Shown here piece after piece: positions 29,671-41,549 of a DNA stretch of 64,000 nucleotides. Origin of the DNA: Symbiodinium natans (taxonomy: Eukaryota > Sar > Dinophyceae > Suessiales > Symbiodiniaceae); NCBI GenBank assembly GCA_905221605.1, contig CAJNDS010002748.1:1-64000 (forward strand). Reading direction: 5' to 3'. The first letter of the stretch is position 1. Each line of letters opens with the position of its first letter. The translations under genes and the position numbers were made by a program. Under the pieces are notes generated by a model, which saw nothing but the letters and a program-made list of their open reading frames with translations, ran no database searches and had not been told where the DNA came from.

Positions 29671-30014
29671 TCGTGCGTGTGCAGCACATGTGCAGACATG
29701 TGCAAGCAACGCACGCTCAGGTTTAATTCGTATCATCTTTGAGGTAGTGCAAGCTTGGTTAGCACATCTCCCATGCATCTGCTCCGATCTATCGACTCTG
29801 AGGGCTCTGAGAATAAATTTCGGGCCCCGTCCCACCCGAAAGAGGACTTTCCTTTAGGAAAGGCGAATTGCAACGGGAGCCCCTTTACACACTACACACT
29901 GGGATACTCGGCGGACTGGGGACGTTGACGGGCCCAGGGGTCCGTACAGGAGATCGGGCAAGGACGGCGAGTAGAATGGTTCATTGACAATTCAGTCAAC
30001 CCACACCAAGGGTG

Positions 30015-30374
30015 TGGGAATCTATGTCTATGTATATGTATATCGTTATGTATAGTAACTATAGTACAAACAAGATGAAATAAATAAATATATAAATGAA
30101 TAAGCAACAATATAAATAGATAAATAAATACATATATACATAAATACATATCGTCACATTTGTATGTGTGTGTGTGTGTGTTGGTAAATAGATAAATATA
30201 AATATATAAATATATAAGTATATAAATATACAGATATACAAATATATAAATATATAAATGTAGAAAAATAAATAACTACATAAATACATAAATACAAAAA
30301 TAAATAAGTAAATACATAAAATAAATAAATAAATTCATAAATCAATACATAAATATAAATATAAATATAAATAA

Positions 30375-30422
<48 letters not shown>

Positions 30423-30425
30423 CTG
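30015..30425. repeat. AT-rich microsatellite (ATAA)n / (TA)n
   Basis: Repeated AAATA/CATA/AATA words ending in a (TA) tract at about 30379-30418. A long Tyr/Ile-rich minus-strand frame here is an artefact. Confidence 0.95.
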
Positions 30426-30429
30426 CGTA

Positions 30430-31560
30430 TGTATATACAGATTCTTTGATGGGGGTTAAACAAGATGCACGGATAACTGCACGGAGGCATGTTGAGACTC
30501 CAGCCGCATCGTAGACTCCCTCAGAATCTGGGAGCGGCCTATGCAGATCTATGCAGATGCATGCAGGTCGTGTGCTCGTGAGTGGGAAGGGGGCCGGTGA
30601 CCAGAGCACAATCTAGTCCGCCATGCAACTGTTTTGCAAACTTCCTGCAGAATCACGACAGCAGAGTTTCTGCTCCACCCAGGTACAATTGCGGGACGTG
30701 CAATATTCGTAAGCTTAACTTGAGGGGCGCATGGGAGTGCTGCGAGGACAGGATTGTTTTTTCCCATGAGTCTTGCACTTTCCTGGGTAGTGTCTGGCCT
30801 CTGTGAGGCAGATTTCTTGAAACACGAAATCTAGGTTTGTACAGAGCATGACCTTGCCAAGTTGACTGGGTCAAAAAGGCGGTGTGGGGCTGCTCGTCAG
30901 TCTGTGGAACTGCCGGAGAACGGCAGGACGAGCAGTAAGGACGGAAAGAAGGCTAACATCCTGAATCAACCATGCACGCATACTTCATTGGGCTGCTGCT
31001 AGGCGTGGGCGCAGCCGCAGCCGCAGCCGCAGCCGCAGCGGAGCACTGAGAACGTCAGTTCAGTTGCGTTGGATGTTCTAGCATGCCGGGATGGGCATCC
31101 AGAACGCCTGAAGGCCCCTATTCCCGCGTTCACTTTGAGCTTCCTTGTATTCGAACCATTCCCTAGTGTAGCCCAGCCAATCGAGAGATGCACATAATCT
31201 ACTTCATGTTTGTGCTTTCAAGCCTCCAAGTGTCTCAAACTGCTGTGCCTTGCTTCCAACCTAAGGCAGCAGTGGGAGCAAAAGCTCTCGTGGTCGCCGT
31301 GACCGTGCCCCAACAGCAATGGAATGGCTACCAGTTGTAGTCAGCGCGAGGGTGGCTTCAAACTCCACACCATTCCACACCATACCGTTGCGTGCTGGTT
31401 GGGCTTCGGAAAGGGCATAGGGAGGGCGTGACCGTTCCTGATGTTTGTGATGCTCTCGCTCCATGTAGTCTGCGGGTGGCCACCCATGCTCATGATGCTC
31501 GCCAGCCTTCCTTCGAGGGAAGGGGCGTTGGCAGAAAAGGAGAAGGGCGGGGGATATATG
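30430..31560. other. No resolved gene
   Basis: About 1.1 kb of unique-looking sequence. It includes a (GCAGCC) run at about 31010-31040 on the plus strand. No exon can be supported. Confidence 0.35.
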
Positions 31561-31756
31561 GTCCGGCGTCTGGCGTGTCCGGCCCCCCCCCCCCCCCCCC
31601 CCAATGGTATGGTCAGGTAGGGGGGGGGGGGCCGACCCTCGGCAAAACCCGTGTTTTGTGAGTGTTGTGCCTTGGGTTGAGGGAGCACGCCCTCGGGAAA
31701 ACCTATGTGTGTGAGGCGTTTACCCCCCCCCCCTCCCCCTCCAGGTCTACGGTCTC

Positions 31757-32112
31757 TAACCCTAAACCCTAAACCCTGTCAAACCCCAAGCCCTAAACCC
31801 TAAACCAACCCTAAACCCTAAACCCTAAAACCAACCCCCAACCACACCACAGGGGGGGGGGTTAACCCTAAAACCTTTCAAACCCTAAACCCTAAACCCT
31901 AAACCTAAAACCACCCTAAACCCTAAACCCAAAACCAAACCCAAAACCTAAACCCAAAACCTAAACCCTAAACCCTAAACCCTAAACCCTAAACCCTAAA
32001 CCCTAAACCCTAAACCCTAAACCCTAAACCCTAACCCTAAACCTAAACCCTAACCCTAAACCCTAAACCCAAACCTAAACCCTAAACCTAAACCCTAAAC
32101 CCTACCCTAAAA
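31757..32112. repeat. Interstitial telomere-type array, CCCTAAA strand
   Basis: Dozens of CCCTAAA units with variants (CCTAAA, CCCAAA, CCCTAA), interrupted at about 31836-31860 by CCCCAACCACACCACAGGGG. TTTAGGG is the plant-type telomere repeat also reported for dinoflagellates. Sequence continues on both sides, so this is not a present chromosome end. Confidence 0.9.
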
Positions 32113-32400
32113 CCAACCCCAACCACACCACAGGGGGGGGGGGGGGTTCCAGACCATGGGGTGGGGGGGGAGGGGGGACGGGGAGCACTGGACCATATAT
32201 GGTGCAGCGTCGCGCCCCCCCCCCCCACCCCCCCACCCCCACCCCATGGTACCCCCCCCCCCAATGGCCCCCCTGTGGGGTGGTGTGGTTGGGGTTTGGG
32301 TTGAGGGTTGAGGGTTGGGGTTAGGGGTTAGGGTTTAGGGTTTAGGGTTTAGGACTAGGGTTTAAGGTTTAGGGTTTAGGGTTTAGGGTTCAGGGTTCAG
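32113..32400. repeat. G/C-tract core and inverted TTTAGGG array
   Basis: Starts with CCCCAACCACACCACAGGGG (about 32117), passes through G and C runs with CCATATATGG and CCATGGTACC, then its reverse complement CCCTGTGGGGTGGTGTGGTTGGGG (about 32270-32292) leads into GGGTTTAGGG repeats to 32400. Together with the left array it forms a large imperfect palindrome. Confidence 0.8.
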
Positions 32401-32560
32401 CATCTCTGGTCCAAGAATTCACTAAGGGTGTTTGGCATTTCCCCACGTGTTTGGCATCACCCCTCCCTCCCAGAATCCCTTTTCATCCGAAATATATATA
32501 TATATATATATATTCTCTTTTTTACCTAACCTATTTGTTTATCACCAATCATTTTTTCCC

Positions 32561-32910
32561 CCAAGAGCTACCAAAAGGCTGTAAAAACTACCAAAAGGCT
32601 TCAAAAAGCTCCCAAAAAGGCGGAAACACAGGATTTGCCAGACCCGCAGTTAAAAATGCGATTTTTTAGTATTGAAATCGATGGTTTTGGGCGCCCCTCT
32701 ATTTAACTCCCAAATCCGCCAATAAAAGCCCGAGAAGACCCCAAGAGCTGCCAAAAGGCTTTAAAAGCCACCACAAGGCTTCAAAAAGCCCCCCAAAAAG
32801 CCGGACACCCAGGATTTGCCAGACCCACAATTAAAAATGCGTTTTTGTAGTACTGAAATCGATGGTTTTGGACACCCCTCCATTTTTCCCCCCCAAAAGG
32901 CCGGAAGACT
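32561..32910. repeat. Tandem duplication with 180-bp period
   Basis: CCAAGAGCT(A/G)CCAAAAGGCT begins at 32561 and again at 32741. The two copies stay alignable through GGATTTGCCAGACCC and GAAATCGATGGTTTTGG. No ORF is supported. Confidence 0.85.
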
Positions 32911-33146
32911 AAATTACGAAGCCGGGCTTCACCCGGAATGCTAAATTATGAAGCCGGGCTTCCCCCGAATACTAAATTACGAAGCCGGGCTTCCCCCGAA
33001 GACTAAATTACGAAGCCGGGCTTCCCCCGAATACTGAATTACGAAGCCGGGCTTCCCCCGAATACTAAATTACGAAGCCGGGCTTCCCCTGGAACACTAA
33101 ATTACGAAGCCGGGCTTCCCCCCGAATACTAAATTACGAAGCCGGG
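32908..33146. repeat. 31-bp tandem repeat with palindromic core, about 8 copies
   Basis: Units ACTAAATTACGAAGCCGGGC plus TTCCCCCGAAT, each holding the palindrome GAAGCCCGGCTTC-like GAAGCCGGGCTTC. The last copy is truncated and passes directly into the 9-bp repeat. Confidence 0.92.
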
Positions 33147-33200
33147 ACGCGCGTGACGCGCGTGACGCGCGTGACGTGCGTGACGCGCGTGACGCGCGTG
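33147..33200. repeat. 9-bp tandem repeat ACGCGCGTG, six copies
   Basis: Six units in 54 bp, one with a single change (ACGTGCGTG). It lies between the 31-bp satellite and a CCTAAAT array. Confidence 0.95.
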
Positions 33201-33202
33201 AT

Positions 33203-33328
33203 CCTAAATCCTAAATCCTAAATCCTAAATCCTAAACCCTAAATCCTAAATCCTAAATCCTAAAACCTAAAACCTAAACCCTAAACCCTAAATCCTAAAT
33301 CCTAAATCCTAAATCCTAAATCCTAAAC
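33203..33328. repeat. CCTAAAT array (telomere-variant repeat)
   Basis: About 17 units of CCTAAAT/CCTAAAA/CCCTAAA on the plus strand. Confidence 0.9.
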
Positions 33329-33377
33329 GACCAAACCGGGACCACGACCCCATTAAGGTTTAAATATACATAGGTAG

Positions 33378-33600
33378 AGAGGGTTTAGGGTTCAGGGTTT
33401 AGGGTTTAGGGTCCCCGCCCCGCCCCCCTGTGGTTTGGGCCCCCCTTGTGGGGTAGTGTGGTTGGGGTTTGGGTTGAGGGTTTAGGGTTTAGGGTTTAGG
33501 GGTTTAGGGGTTTAGGGGTTTAGGGGTTTAGGGGTTTAGGGGTTTAGGGGTTTAGGGGTTTAGGGGTTTAGGGGTTAGGGTTTAGGGTTAGGTTTACGGC
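33378..33600. repeat. TTTAGGG array in opposite orientation, with TTTAGGGG variants
   Basis: GGGTTTAGGG repeats, interrupted by a second copy of the TGTGGGGTAGTGTGGTTGGGG block at about 33449-33470, then about ten 8-bp GGGGTTTA units. Confidence 0.9.
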
Positions 33601-33748
33601 TTAGGGGGGGTGGGCGGGGGGGGGTGGGGGGGGGGGATAACATGGGGGGGGGTGGGGGGGGGGGGTGGGGGTACCGACATGGGACACGGAACCATATATG
33701 TATATATCTATACATAAGTAAGTAAATGAAAATGTATACATACATATG

Positions 33749-33780
<32 letters not shown>

Positions 33781-33850
33781 CATAAATAAATATAAATAAA
33801 TAAATATAAATACATAAATATATACATATATATATATGTATACAAATACA
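33601..33850. repeat. G-tract and TA/TAAA microsatellite composite
   Basis: Long G runs with ATAACATGG and GTACC, then CCATATATGTATATATC and TA/AAATA repeats. Same composite as at 22.5 kb. Confidence 0.85.
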
Positions 33851-33859
33851 TGTGTCTCA

Positions 33860-35664
33860 TCTAGAATGGCCCTCGCTTTTCCTATCCCAGGGGTTGGGGC
33901 ATGTTGGAGCAAGACCTCGTTTTCAAAAGATACACAGGGTGTGTTTTAGCAGCTTCTTGCTTTGCACATCCAACTTTCAGGTCCAGAAAGAAGACAGGAT
34001 GACCGACGACGAGACAGCCGAGATCGTCATTGGCCCAGATACAAGCTGAGAAAGTTCGTGACAAGGCAGTCGCCTGTTCAAGGTCGTATGCATGTCGATA
34101 CAGTTGCTTACGAGGCAGTCGCCGCAGGCACTGACGAAGCAGTGCGCAGTGAGCGGCGCGAAGAAACAGAAACACCCCCAAGTGACCAAGTGGTGACCAA
34201 GTGACCAGGGTGAATCCTTAAAGTGCCTCATAGTGAGTCACATATAGCGACTCTCCGCGAGATTCCAAGGCTGCGCCCCATAGTCTAGCGGAGTCTAGCG
34301 ACATCACCCTTTGCGTTTGCTGAGCATCGCGTGCCGGTCTCAGTCCAAGGGTCGCCGACAACTAGTGGCGTGCTCAAGCTGAAGCAACAGCCCAAGAAAG
34401 CAACATGGGAGCTTGGAGAGAAAATGAAGGGAATCTCGAGAGTCCTGAACGTCCATAGCTCAAACGGAATTGCAGACCTGCTCCATCGATGATTGTTCTG
34501 TTATTGAGAACAGTTGCCATGTACATATACAAGTCGTATACAAAACTTATACCATGCCTCTGCCAGGGTTTGAACAAGATTAGTCAATACTAGTCAATGA
34601 GTAGTCCATTTTTCTGGGCAAATGCACTTAGACCTGTGCACATGAGCCGATGCGATCGCAATGGTTTTATCTGGCCCATGCCTTGCAGCACTGCACATCA
34701 TGCCATTGTGCGGATTGATGTGGAATGGTAGACCTTGGATCGGGCAGGGACTTGGTGCTCTTGTTCTGGGATCTGCTTGGCCCTTGGACCTTTTGACTTC
34801 TGCGTTCTCCGGATTTATTCGACAGTCAGCGTCAGGTCTGGCTCACGTCAACCCAGATTTATACGATCTTGCCTTGGAGAAAAGGACTGTTCCACATCGC
34901 TGTTCCCTGTTGCTGGCATGCGTCTTGTCACCATCGAAATCCGAGGCTGGGATCAGGTTGTGTTGCTGCTCTGGAGGTGGGTTGTTGATGGGTTGCTGTG
35001 TGGATGGCCGGGGTCAGTTCTGAAGGAAGTGAGGGACCCCAGTACCGGAGCCAGATCCAGGACATTGTGCAATTGGAGTGATGTGCGAAAGAAGCCATGC
35101 GAACACTTGGGCCTTCTCCAATCAGGACGGTTCATCTCTGCATTTGCAGTGATGACCCGGATTTCCGTTTGCGTCTCTGCACTTCTAGAATGGGACATGG
35201 GACAGCAACAGATCGAGCACAGCATGCGCAGCGAACCAAGAACTGAAGGCCCTGCAGTGGTGGCGATTCGGTCCGCTGTGGCATCTTCCGAGCAGTCGCA
35301 TCGCTTTGTGTCCCCCACAATGCATTCGTGAACTTTTATGGCAAGCTGAGCTCAGCCTGAGCTCAGCCTGAACTCAGCCTGCGAACTGTCAGGTTCCATT
35401 TCGTCACTACGCCGGAACTCTCAACGTCCCTCTGCTGAGATCGCTCTAAGATGACTCTGAGATGGCTGGTTGCTTTGAGGCTGCTTTCATTCTTTGAGAA
35501 GCCATGATCTGCCATGGAACATTTGTGACATTTGTGATCTCGGTTTCAAGTCCCCAAGGCGATTCCTGGCAGTGGCGAAGCTGCAACTTCCTGGCATACG
35601 ATTAGAGGTGCATAAAAGCTTGGCTGCAGGGCACTCGCCGCCTTCAATCGAAACTCCTTTACAG
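33860..35664. other. Gene-poor stretch with one weak exon candidate
   Basis: A TTTCAG acceptor at about 33976-33981 is followed by an acidic coding-like stretch (VQKEDRMTDDETAEIVIG) to TGA 34049. The rest shows no recognisable gene. Too little to call. Confidence 0.25.
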
Positions 35665-36110
35665 GTCCATGCCGACGAAGAGCTGCAGGAAGCCATTCAA
35701 AGCCGCATTCTGTTCCGCAAGGGAGCAGGACCACCCGCTTGCAGCAGTGACAGGGGAAGGAAGCTTTTGATGCGGACCTTCACAGGCCGCAGGGTCCTTG
35801 CAAGTCCGTTCAATTTCGCTCCGCCAGGGCCTGGGCACATCTACCAGATCTGCTTAACTTTCGGCCTTCAGGGCTGCAAACGCTGCACATGCCAAAGGTT
35901 CTACCTGCCGAGCTTCTTGCCGCGGACTTGGGGCTCGAAAATGCAGAGAACGACCATGATGTTATGGGGTCCATACATGCAGCCGTGAGCCACTCTGTGC
36001 CACTGCGCCCTTTGCTTACAGAGGCTTGCCTCAAGCCAGACTTTTCACGCGCGGACCGAGAGGCAGAAGCCTGCCAGAGTCATCTTGGTGCGGAATGGTG
36101 CGAACATTGA
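35665..36110 (+). CDS. Candidate last two exons of an unknown gene
   Basis: Exon a starts after a CCTTTACAG acceptor at 35664 and encodes VHADEELQEAIQSRILFRKG and more, open to about 35830. Exon b starts after CGGCCTTCAG (35871) and encodes MPKVLPAELLAADLGLENAE and onward to TGA 36108-36110. Both stretches have normal protein composition and lie in different frames, so an intron or shift between about 35830 and 35871 is needed; a 40-bp intron would be unusually short. No family is recognised. Confidence 0.35.
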
Positions 36111-37340
36111 TTTGCCGCGATGCTTGACCCTTCCTTGCTAGTTTCCCACGAAAATTGCCGCGGTTTGCGTCTGTACGTTTTCGATACGTCCCGCGGTTGA
36201 TCGGCGTTCCAGAGCCAGGTCATTACCAAGCGTGCTTCGCCTGCTCTTGGTTTGTCTTAGACTTCCGTCTGGAGCTTTTTTCGGATGTCGGGACAACGAT
36301 CAGGAAAACATTGGAACATGCAGCTTTGCGTTATGGTCCTTTTCTCAATCCGCGGCTTGGCTAATCTACAACTGTTCTGGACGGCACGTGCGGCATGAGG
36401 GCGGTTTGGGAAGCTGCACGTATTCCTGCGGAAGGCACGCGTGCTAGAGATTTCCCAACGCCACAAGAAATAGGAGAACAGGCGACGCAACGGGATTCGG
36501 AGACGTATCCGTAACGAAATGGGGACAGATGCACCCCGCATCACGAACCCTCCCACCGACACTTTTCGCCGCTGCCCACCCCCACCCACCATGCTTTTTT
36601 CCCAGGGCGCATGCCTGCATTCCTGCATACTGTGCTTAGGGCGAGAGTGCAAAGGCAGCACCCGTTTTAATCCGAAGTCTTCGTGGCCTCTCCATCTGCC
36701 CCGCCTATCGTTTCGTTTTCCTGCGTTCCTTGCTTTGCCGTTTGAGACCGCCATCTAGCCATGCGGACACCCTTGAACTTTAGAATTAAAATGGCTACTA
36801 AACGAACTACTGGAGGGCACAAGGTGGATACTTCCAGGTTAGCTAGCGTGTAGTTGGTGAAGATTGTCGGAGCCCAGTTGCTGGTCCTTGCACTACGGGC
36901 TTCTCGGTGGCAGCTGACTTCAGAAAATCATTGGTCCTGGCCCCTGAAGACCACCCGCCCTGATCGATGCTTCTTTCTTTGTTGCACTGGTTTTGTATCG
37001 TAACTTGGGGTGACCTGTGTAAATGAGGCGGGATGGCTGATGCAAACCTTTGATGCTGACCTTTTTCTAAGGTAGGACTCTTGGATCATAACAAATGCCG
37101 ACCAGCCGCGCGGAGCAATCTCTAGACGGCTAGCAAGCGAACCTTAAACCCTTAAAAGAGGCAGTAGGGGGTGGAGCATCCTTGCCTCGCACTCTACTCC
37201 AGTGTGAGTCGAAAGCCGAAAAATTGAGACTTGAAGACCCCAGCACAAGTACTACACGTTGTTTCGGAATGCCCCTTCAAGCATGTCAAGCTGAGAGAAT
37301 GCGCATGAAGGCACGTGCACATGTCAATGAACCTCGGCAG
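36111..37340. other. No resolved gene
   Basis: About 1.2 kb with short ORFs on both strands only. A weak plus-strand frame ending near 36364 could be coding but has no motif. Confidence 0.3.
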
Positions 37341-37640
37341 GTTGATATACTTCGATGCTGACATTGTTATTCTCGGCGATCTTGCCCAGCTGTTTGTCAT
37401 TGGCTTACGCAGACATGTGTTGTTTGTCAGTACGACAGCGGCCGGGGTGCACAGCTCAGGACATGAACATGCACGGCAAAGTCTGTGCAGCCGTCCCATA
37501 TTGCCACCAGCAGTGCGACCCTTTGTCCGTGTGAATGCTGCAATCATGGTATGAGAGTTATGTTTGCAGTCGCCGAGGCTCAAGACGTACATCAACTTCG
37601 AAGTCCTCCACAGCCTAGGCTACGAAGGGCGGGCTGGCCG
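37341..37640 (+). CDS. GT8-type glycosyltransferase exons, partial
   Basis: After the acceptor CTCGGCAG (37340) the frame reads RLIYFDADIVILGDLAQLF, the DxD block of family 8 glycosyltransferases (glycogenin-like and galactosyl/galacturonosyltransferases), in which the two Asp hold Mn2+ and the nucleotide sugar. About 55 residues later comes VRVNAAIM, matching the usual N-(A/T)-G/A-x-M block. A TGA follows at 37552, but it lies inside a 21-nt piece (37549-37569) that begins GTATGA and ends TTTGCAG; skipping it keeps the frame and continues SPRLKTYINFEVLHSLGYEG. The piece is either an exceptionally short intron or a small insertion. No further exons could be placed with confidence. The enzyme would act in the ER/Golgi lumen. 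Confidence 0.55.
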
Positions 37641-39627
37641 AGTTTGTGCTGTGCCAAAGCCCCTGCGCACAACGTTCTGTCTCCAAGCGGCATGCTTGAC
37701 AGCTCAGCTCCGTTTGCAGTTCAATGGTTTCTGCCACGACTGAAGCAGAACCAACGTACAGAATTCCAACTTTTGCCAGGATTGACCCGGACTCCTGCAT
37801 CGCCAACCGTGGGCTCCTTCTGGTTGATGCCAGATACTAAAAGGGGGCGAGGTATGGAGAGGTCACTGCTGACTATATCCCAGAGCCCAACTCACGAATC
37901 TGCCAGGTCGTGGCTTGGAAGAGCATGAAGATCACAGAGTCGATAGAAAATTGGCTTGTGAGGAACTCGGGGCACTTAAAATTTAGCTTGATGGTCAGAG
38001 GAGTGGAGTGCTGCAGAGTGCAGAGCCGTGTCCAATGCCAAGGATGTGTATCGCTCTTCTGAAATCGATCTTTGGGCTCTGCGGCCCAAGTGTTCGCTGG
38101 AAAAAGCGTTCACAAAGGAAAGCGCGTTCACTCGAGAATATAGGCTTCTTGTTTCGCTGCCCAGGTGGGTGGCATGTCGCAGCCACCTTGGCTGCTGGCG
38201 ATGAATGGGAACTACACGCGCCTTTCAGATGCCCTTCGACCCCAAATCTGCGCTGTTCTGTGTTTGGCAAGTGACGACATTGCAAGCCTCTGCGACATGT
38301 GGAGTGCGGATTTCGTGATTGTATCGTATGGGTTGGAAATCCGTATAGCGCATGCCATTGTGGCTACAAGCAACAAGACTCATCCCCACGGTGCTCTTGC
38401 TCCTTGACTGCTTGTAAAATAAGCGAGCACGCGTGCCCATGAAGGAAAGTATTGCTGACTCATCAGCCGGTTCCAAGATGTGTCCGGATTGCTTCAACAT
38501 TTGCAACACTTGGAGTTCCGCAAGACAATTTACAAAAGTAACGCAGTCGCGCACCGCCGAACGGATCCTTCGTTGAATGTGGGTCCTATGAAAGGTGTAG
38601 CTCGGCAAGAATGTAGAGTTCAACATTTTCCTCATGTAAGATGTAAGGTGGGGGAGACTTTTATGTAAGCCTCGAACCTTCATCGTCAGCCATACTAGTC
38701 GTATGACTGACGCACATGAAACTGAAGTTCCGTGCGCGCGACTTGAAACTTGAAGCCATCAGCCCTGTTTAACGTCCTTCTTGAATCTGAAGCCAGAAAA
38801 GACTCGAGACTAAACTCCATTCCTGCCTGTCCATAGAAACTCTATGTGGCTTAATAGGGGGGGGGTTTCAGTTATTTTCCGGCTCCTTGAAGAAATTCTA
38901 CATACCACAGCCGATTGTTCACCCAACTCGGCGCTGTCAACCTATCAAGCGAAGCCTGGCCGCAGCTGATCAGCTCGAATTTTGGCATTGCTGTGGTACG
39001 AGCTTCTTCCTGGGAAATTCCCAGCGTTGTCACACACCGAAGAACGGACCCTTCTTTGTGTAAGGACCTGGGTTAAAGCGAATTTGGGCAGTGTGGTAGA
39101 ACCACGTGGCAAAAGCAGTGCTTGCGCCGCATAGCGTTTATAAACCTTTCCCGCCACTGCTTGCGCCCCCCATTTGTCAAGCATGCGGAACAATGCAAGT
39201 TTTTGCAGGAAGTGTAGGGCTTGCACTTCCGAGGAGTGGAATTGCAACAGCTTGGGGCGCCATTCCATGATCCCGGCCGAGGTGGTCCTGGCGCTGTTTG
39301 ACGGAGCTCTGCCAAAACGCACACAGGAAACAAAGACCACAGCCTCAAAACCATGCAAAGTGAAAACAACAGCCACACTCAAATTGGGGGCCAATAGAGC
39401 CAATTGCAGGCGGCGACGCTCCGGAATCTCGGGTCGGCAGCTGATCTGCAACGTTCAGCAGCCTCTTGCGAGTAGACCCGCGCGCAGGAGGATCCCGACT
39501 CTTTCCCAAAAATTGCGAGCTGTCCTCTTCAAAGTTTCTTCAAGGTTCGAAGATGAGCATCTAGAGGAACTCCGCGCCGGGACCTAAGTGTTTTTCGAAG
39601 GGGGCGTGAAACAACTTTTGTTTTCAG
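37641..39627. other. Possible downstream sequence of the GT8 gene; unresolved
   Basis: A plus-strand stretch at about 38163-38275 (SQPPWLLAMNGNYTRLSDAL) is coding-like and could be a later exon, but no clear join was found. The rest shows no recognisable gene. Confidence 0.25.
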
Positions 39628-39825
39628 CTAAGCTCCTCAGACTTGTCAGATGCTGCTCGGAAGCTACTTGACAGCAGCTCACCCGACTCTAAGAGACAAA
39701 AGGAAGTGCCGGCGCTACGTACAAGTGTGCAACATTTTGCAGCGACAGAGGTGGAGCCAGTTGGTCTTGGTTTGAACCCATACGTGCTAGCCTCGGAGTC
39801 TGAACACTGCCTGGCTGTCATGTGA
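39628..39825 (+). CDS. Candidate terminal exon, unknown gene
   Basis: A TTTGTTTTCAG acceptor at 39627 is followed by 65 codons with normal composition (LSSSDLSDAARKLLDSSSPD, then VGLGLNPYVLASESEH) to TGA 39823-39825. The preceding plus-strand frame ending RFEDEHLEELRAG (about 39584) may be the previous exon. Function is unknown. Confidence 0.35.
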   Translation, partial: LSSSDLSDAARKLLDSSSPDSKRQKEVPALRTSVQHFAATEVEPVGLGLNPYVLASESEHCLAVM

Positions 39826-41541
39826 TTGGGGAAAACCGAAAAACGTCCGCTGCCAGCGCGCAGCGAGAATCTTCTTGGAGAGCTCTCAATAAGAGGAGAG
39901 AAATGTCACAGAGGGCACTGGATTTCTTTGGGCTTGGATTTCTGTTTTTTCAGGGATTGTCTCTGTGATTCGAAAAGTTTTTCGAATGACATCTTTCACG
40001 ACTGAGATGGCCGAGATGGCCCCCTGAATTGGCATCCACAGCTTAAGGATTGACCACCAGAAAGTCAAGCCGGCAAAGGAAAATATCAGCTGAACATAGC
40101 AAGCTCGAAGCTTTTCGGCAACAGTTTCATTCAGGTAGTGCTTTGCAGCAGCACGGGAAAGATTCTACACTACAACGGCGCCAGATGCTCAGCATTGGAT
40201 GAAGTGGCCTTTGGCTGTTTTGGAATTGTGGCATGAGGTCAATAGTCAATACATGTGGTGTCGAGAAAAGAAGCCGCTTAGCAATGAATAGTCGTAGAAA
40301 GAGTGGCGCTAAGGCAATGAAGCCATGGCTGCTTGACAGCGACACAATCTCAGTACCGGTCCGGCTCCTGGCGCTGTGCTGTTTCAGAGCAAGTGAAGTG
40401 TAAGTGGCACGGACCCTTCGAGAATTGCACTTGTAGCTTTAGGTCAGTTCATGTCAAATTTCAAGTTTCGCTGGTGTGCTGCAACTTGCATGCAAGGTGT
40501 GCACGCTTCCAGAGTCTTTGCTGGCACCTTACGCCAGTCCTCACATCACGGCCCTTCCACAAGATTCCGATCTAAATCTAAACGTTTGAGCTGATCTTGA
40601 ATGGCGCTGCCAGCAATGTTTGCGGTCATCGCCCGCAAACATCGCGTGAGTTCAACAGTACATCATCAGACATCACTACGTATCTGTCCTACTCCAGTTT
40701 TGTACGCGAAATCCGCAGCCGAGCCCACTCCGGTGCATGGTGAACAGATCCTCTAGAGCAAGCTTTGCAACAGGAGGAACTGCCAGGAACCGGAATGTCA
40801 GAGCCCCTGGCTAGCACACTGAGAGCCTCACACCACAGACAATGCTTCTGCCCTCGTGCAGAAAGGAGCAGTCGCCAGGTAAAATGTCCCCACGGGAAGC
40901 ACCAAAGACGAAGGAAAAGTTGGGGTCCAGGGCGAGGTAGGCTGCAGAGTGCCGGAAGGCCCGGAAGGCCCTAAGGCCCCTGCGCTTTCCTATGCTTGTG
41001 TCCAATGCTGACCTTTGCCCATCGCCATATCCTCCTTTCCCCGCCACCCCAGCACATGTGCATCAGCAACAGCAGCTAGCAAGAAGTGGAAAGTCATTGT
41101 GTTTGATGCCATTCTCGTACGTTACTGTATGGCTTAGAGACCACCGCCCCTATCCGTTTGGACCGCATCCCCACGAAAAAACACATCTTTCTGATCCTTT
41201 CTGAATTCCCGTCCTGACCTCTTCTCGAAGCCCTCTTGCATTGACCTTGCAAGCCCTCACCCCATGGTCTTGGCCTTCATTCACATGGACCTCCCCTGGT
41301 CCCTTTTGTCCCCATCACGCATTTCAACCCTCTGTGGACGCTGTGGAGCCTTTTGAGGCCCTGGACACGTCTCGTATAGCACGCATGACAATGCCTTTTC
41401 CCAATGTTAAGGGCGTCAGAGAGCACCAATTTTTGTAACTTAGCCCTGCATGATGCACGCATGTTCACGCTTCCGCACTTTCTTCGAATCGCGACGTTGC
41501 AGACGCGTCTACAGGCGTTTGTTTGGAGCACTGGTTTTAAG
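39826..41541. other. No resolved gene
   Basis: About 1.7 kb with short overlapping ORFs only. Confidence 0.3.
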
Positions 41542-41549
41542 TGCATATC

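Noticed and set aside
32908-33146. CRISPR array
   Set aside because: The 31-bp units are contiguous, without unique spacers, in a eukaryotic satellite context.
31757-33600. A present-day telomere or chromosome end
   Set aside because: Arrays occur in both orientations with non-telomeric sequence continuing for 30 kb on each side.
1-33600. RT cluster and telomere arrays as one terminon-like telomere element
   Set aside because: They are 18 kb apart, separated by host-like genes and unrelated repeats, and rotifer terminons use a nuclease-free RT; nothing links the two here.
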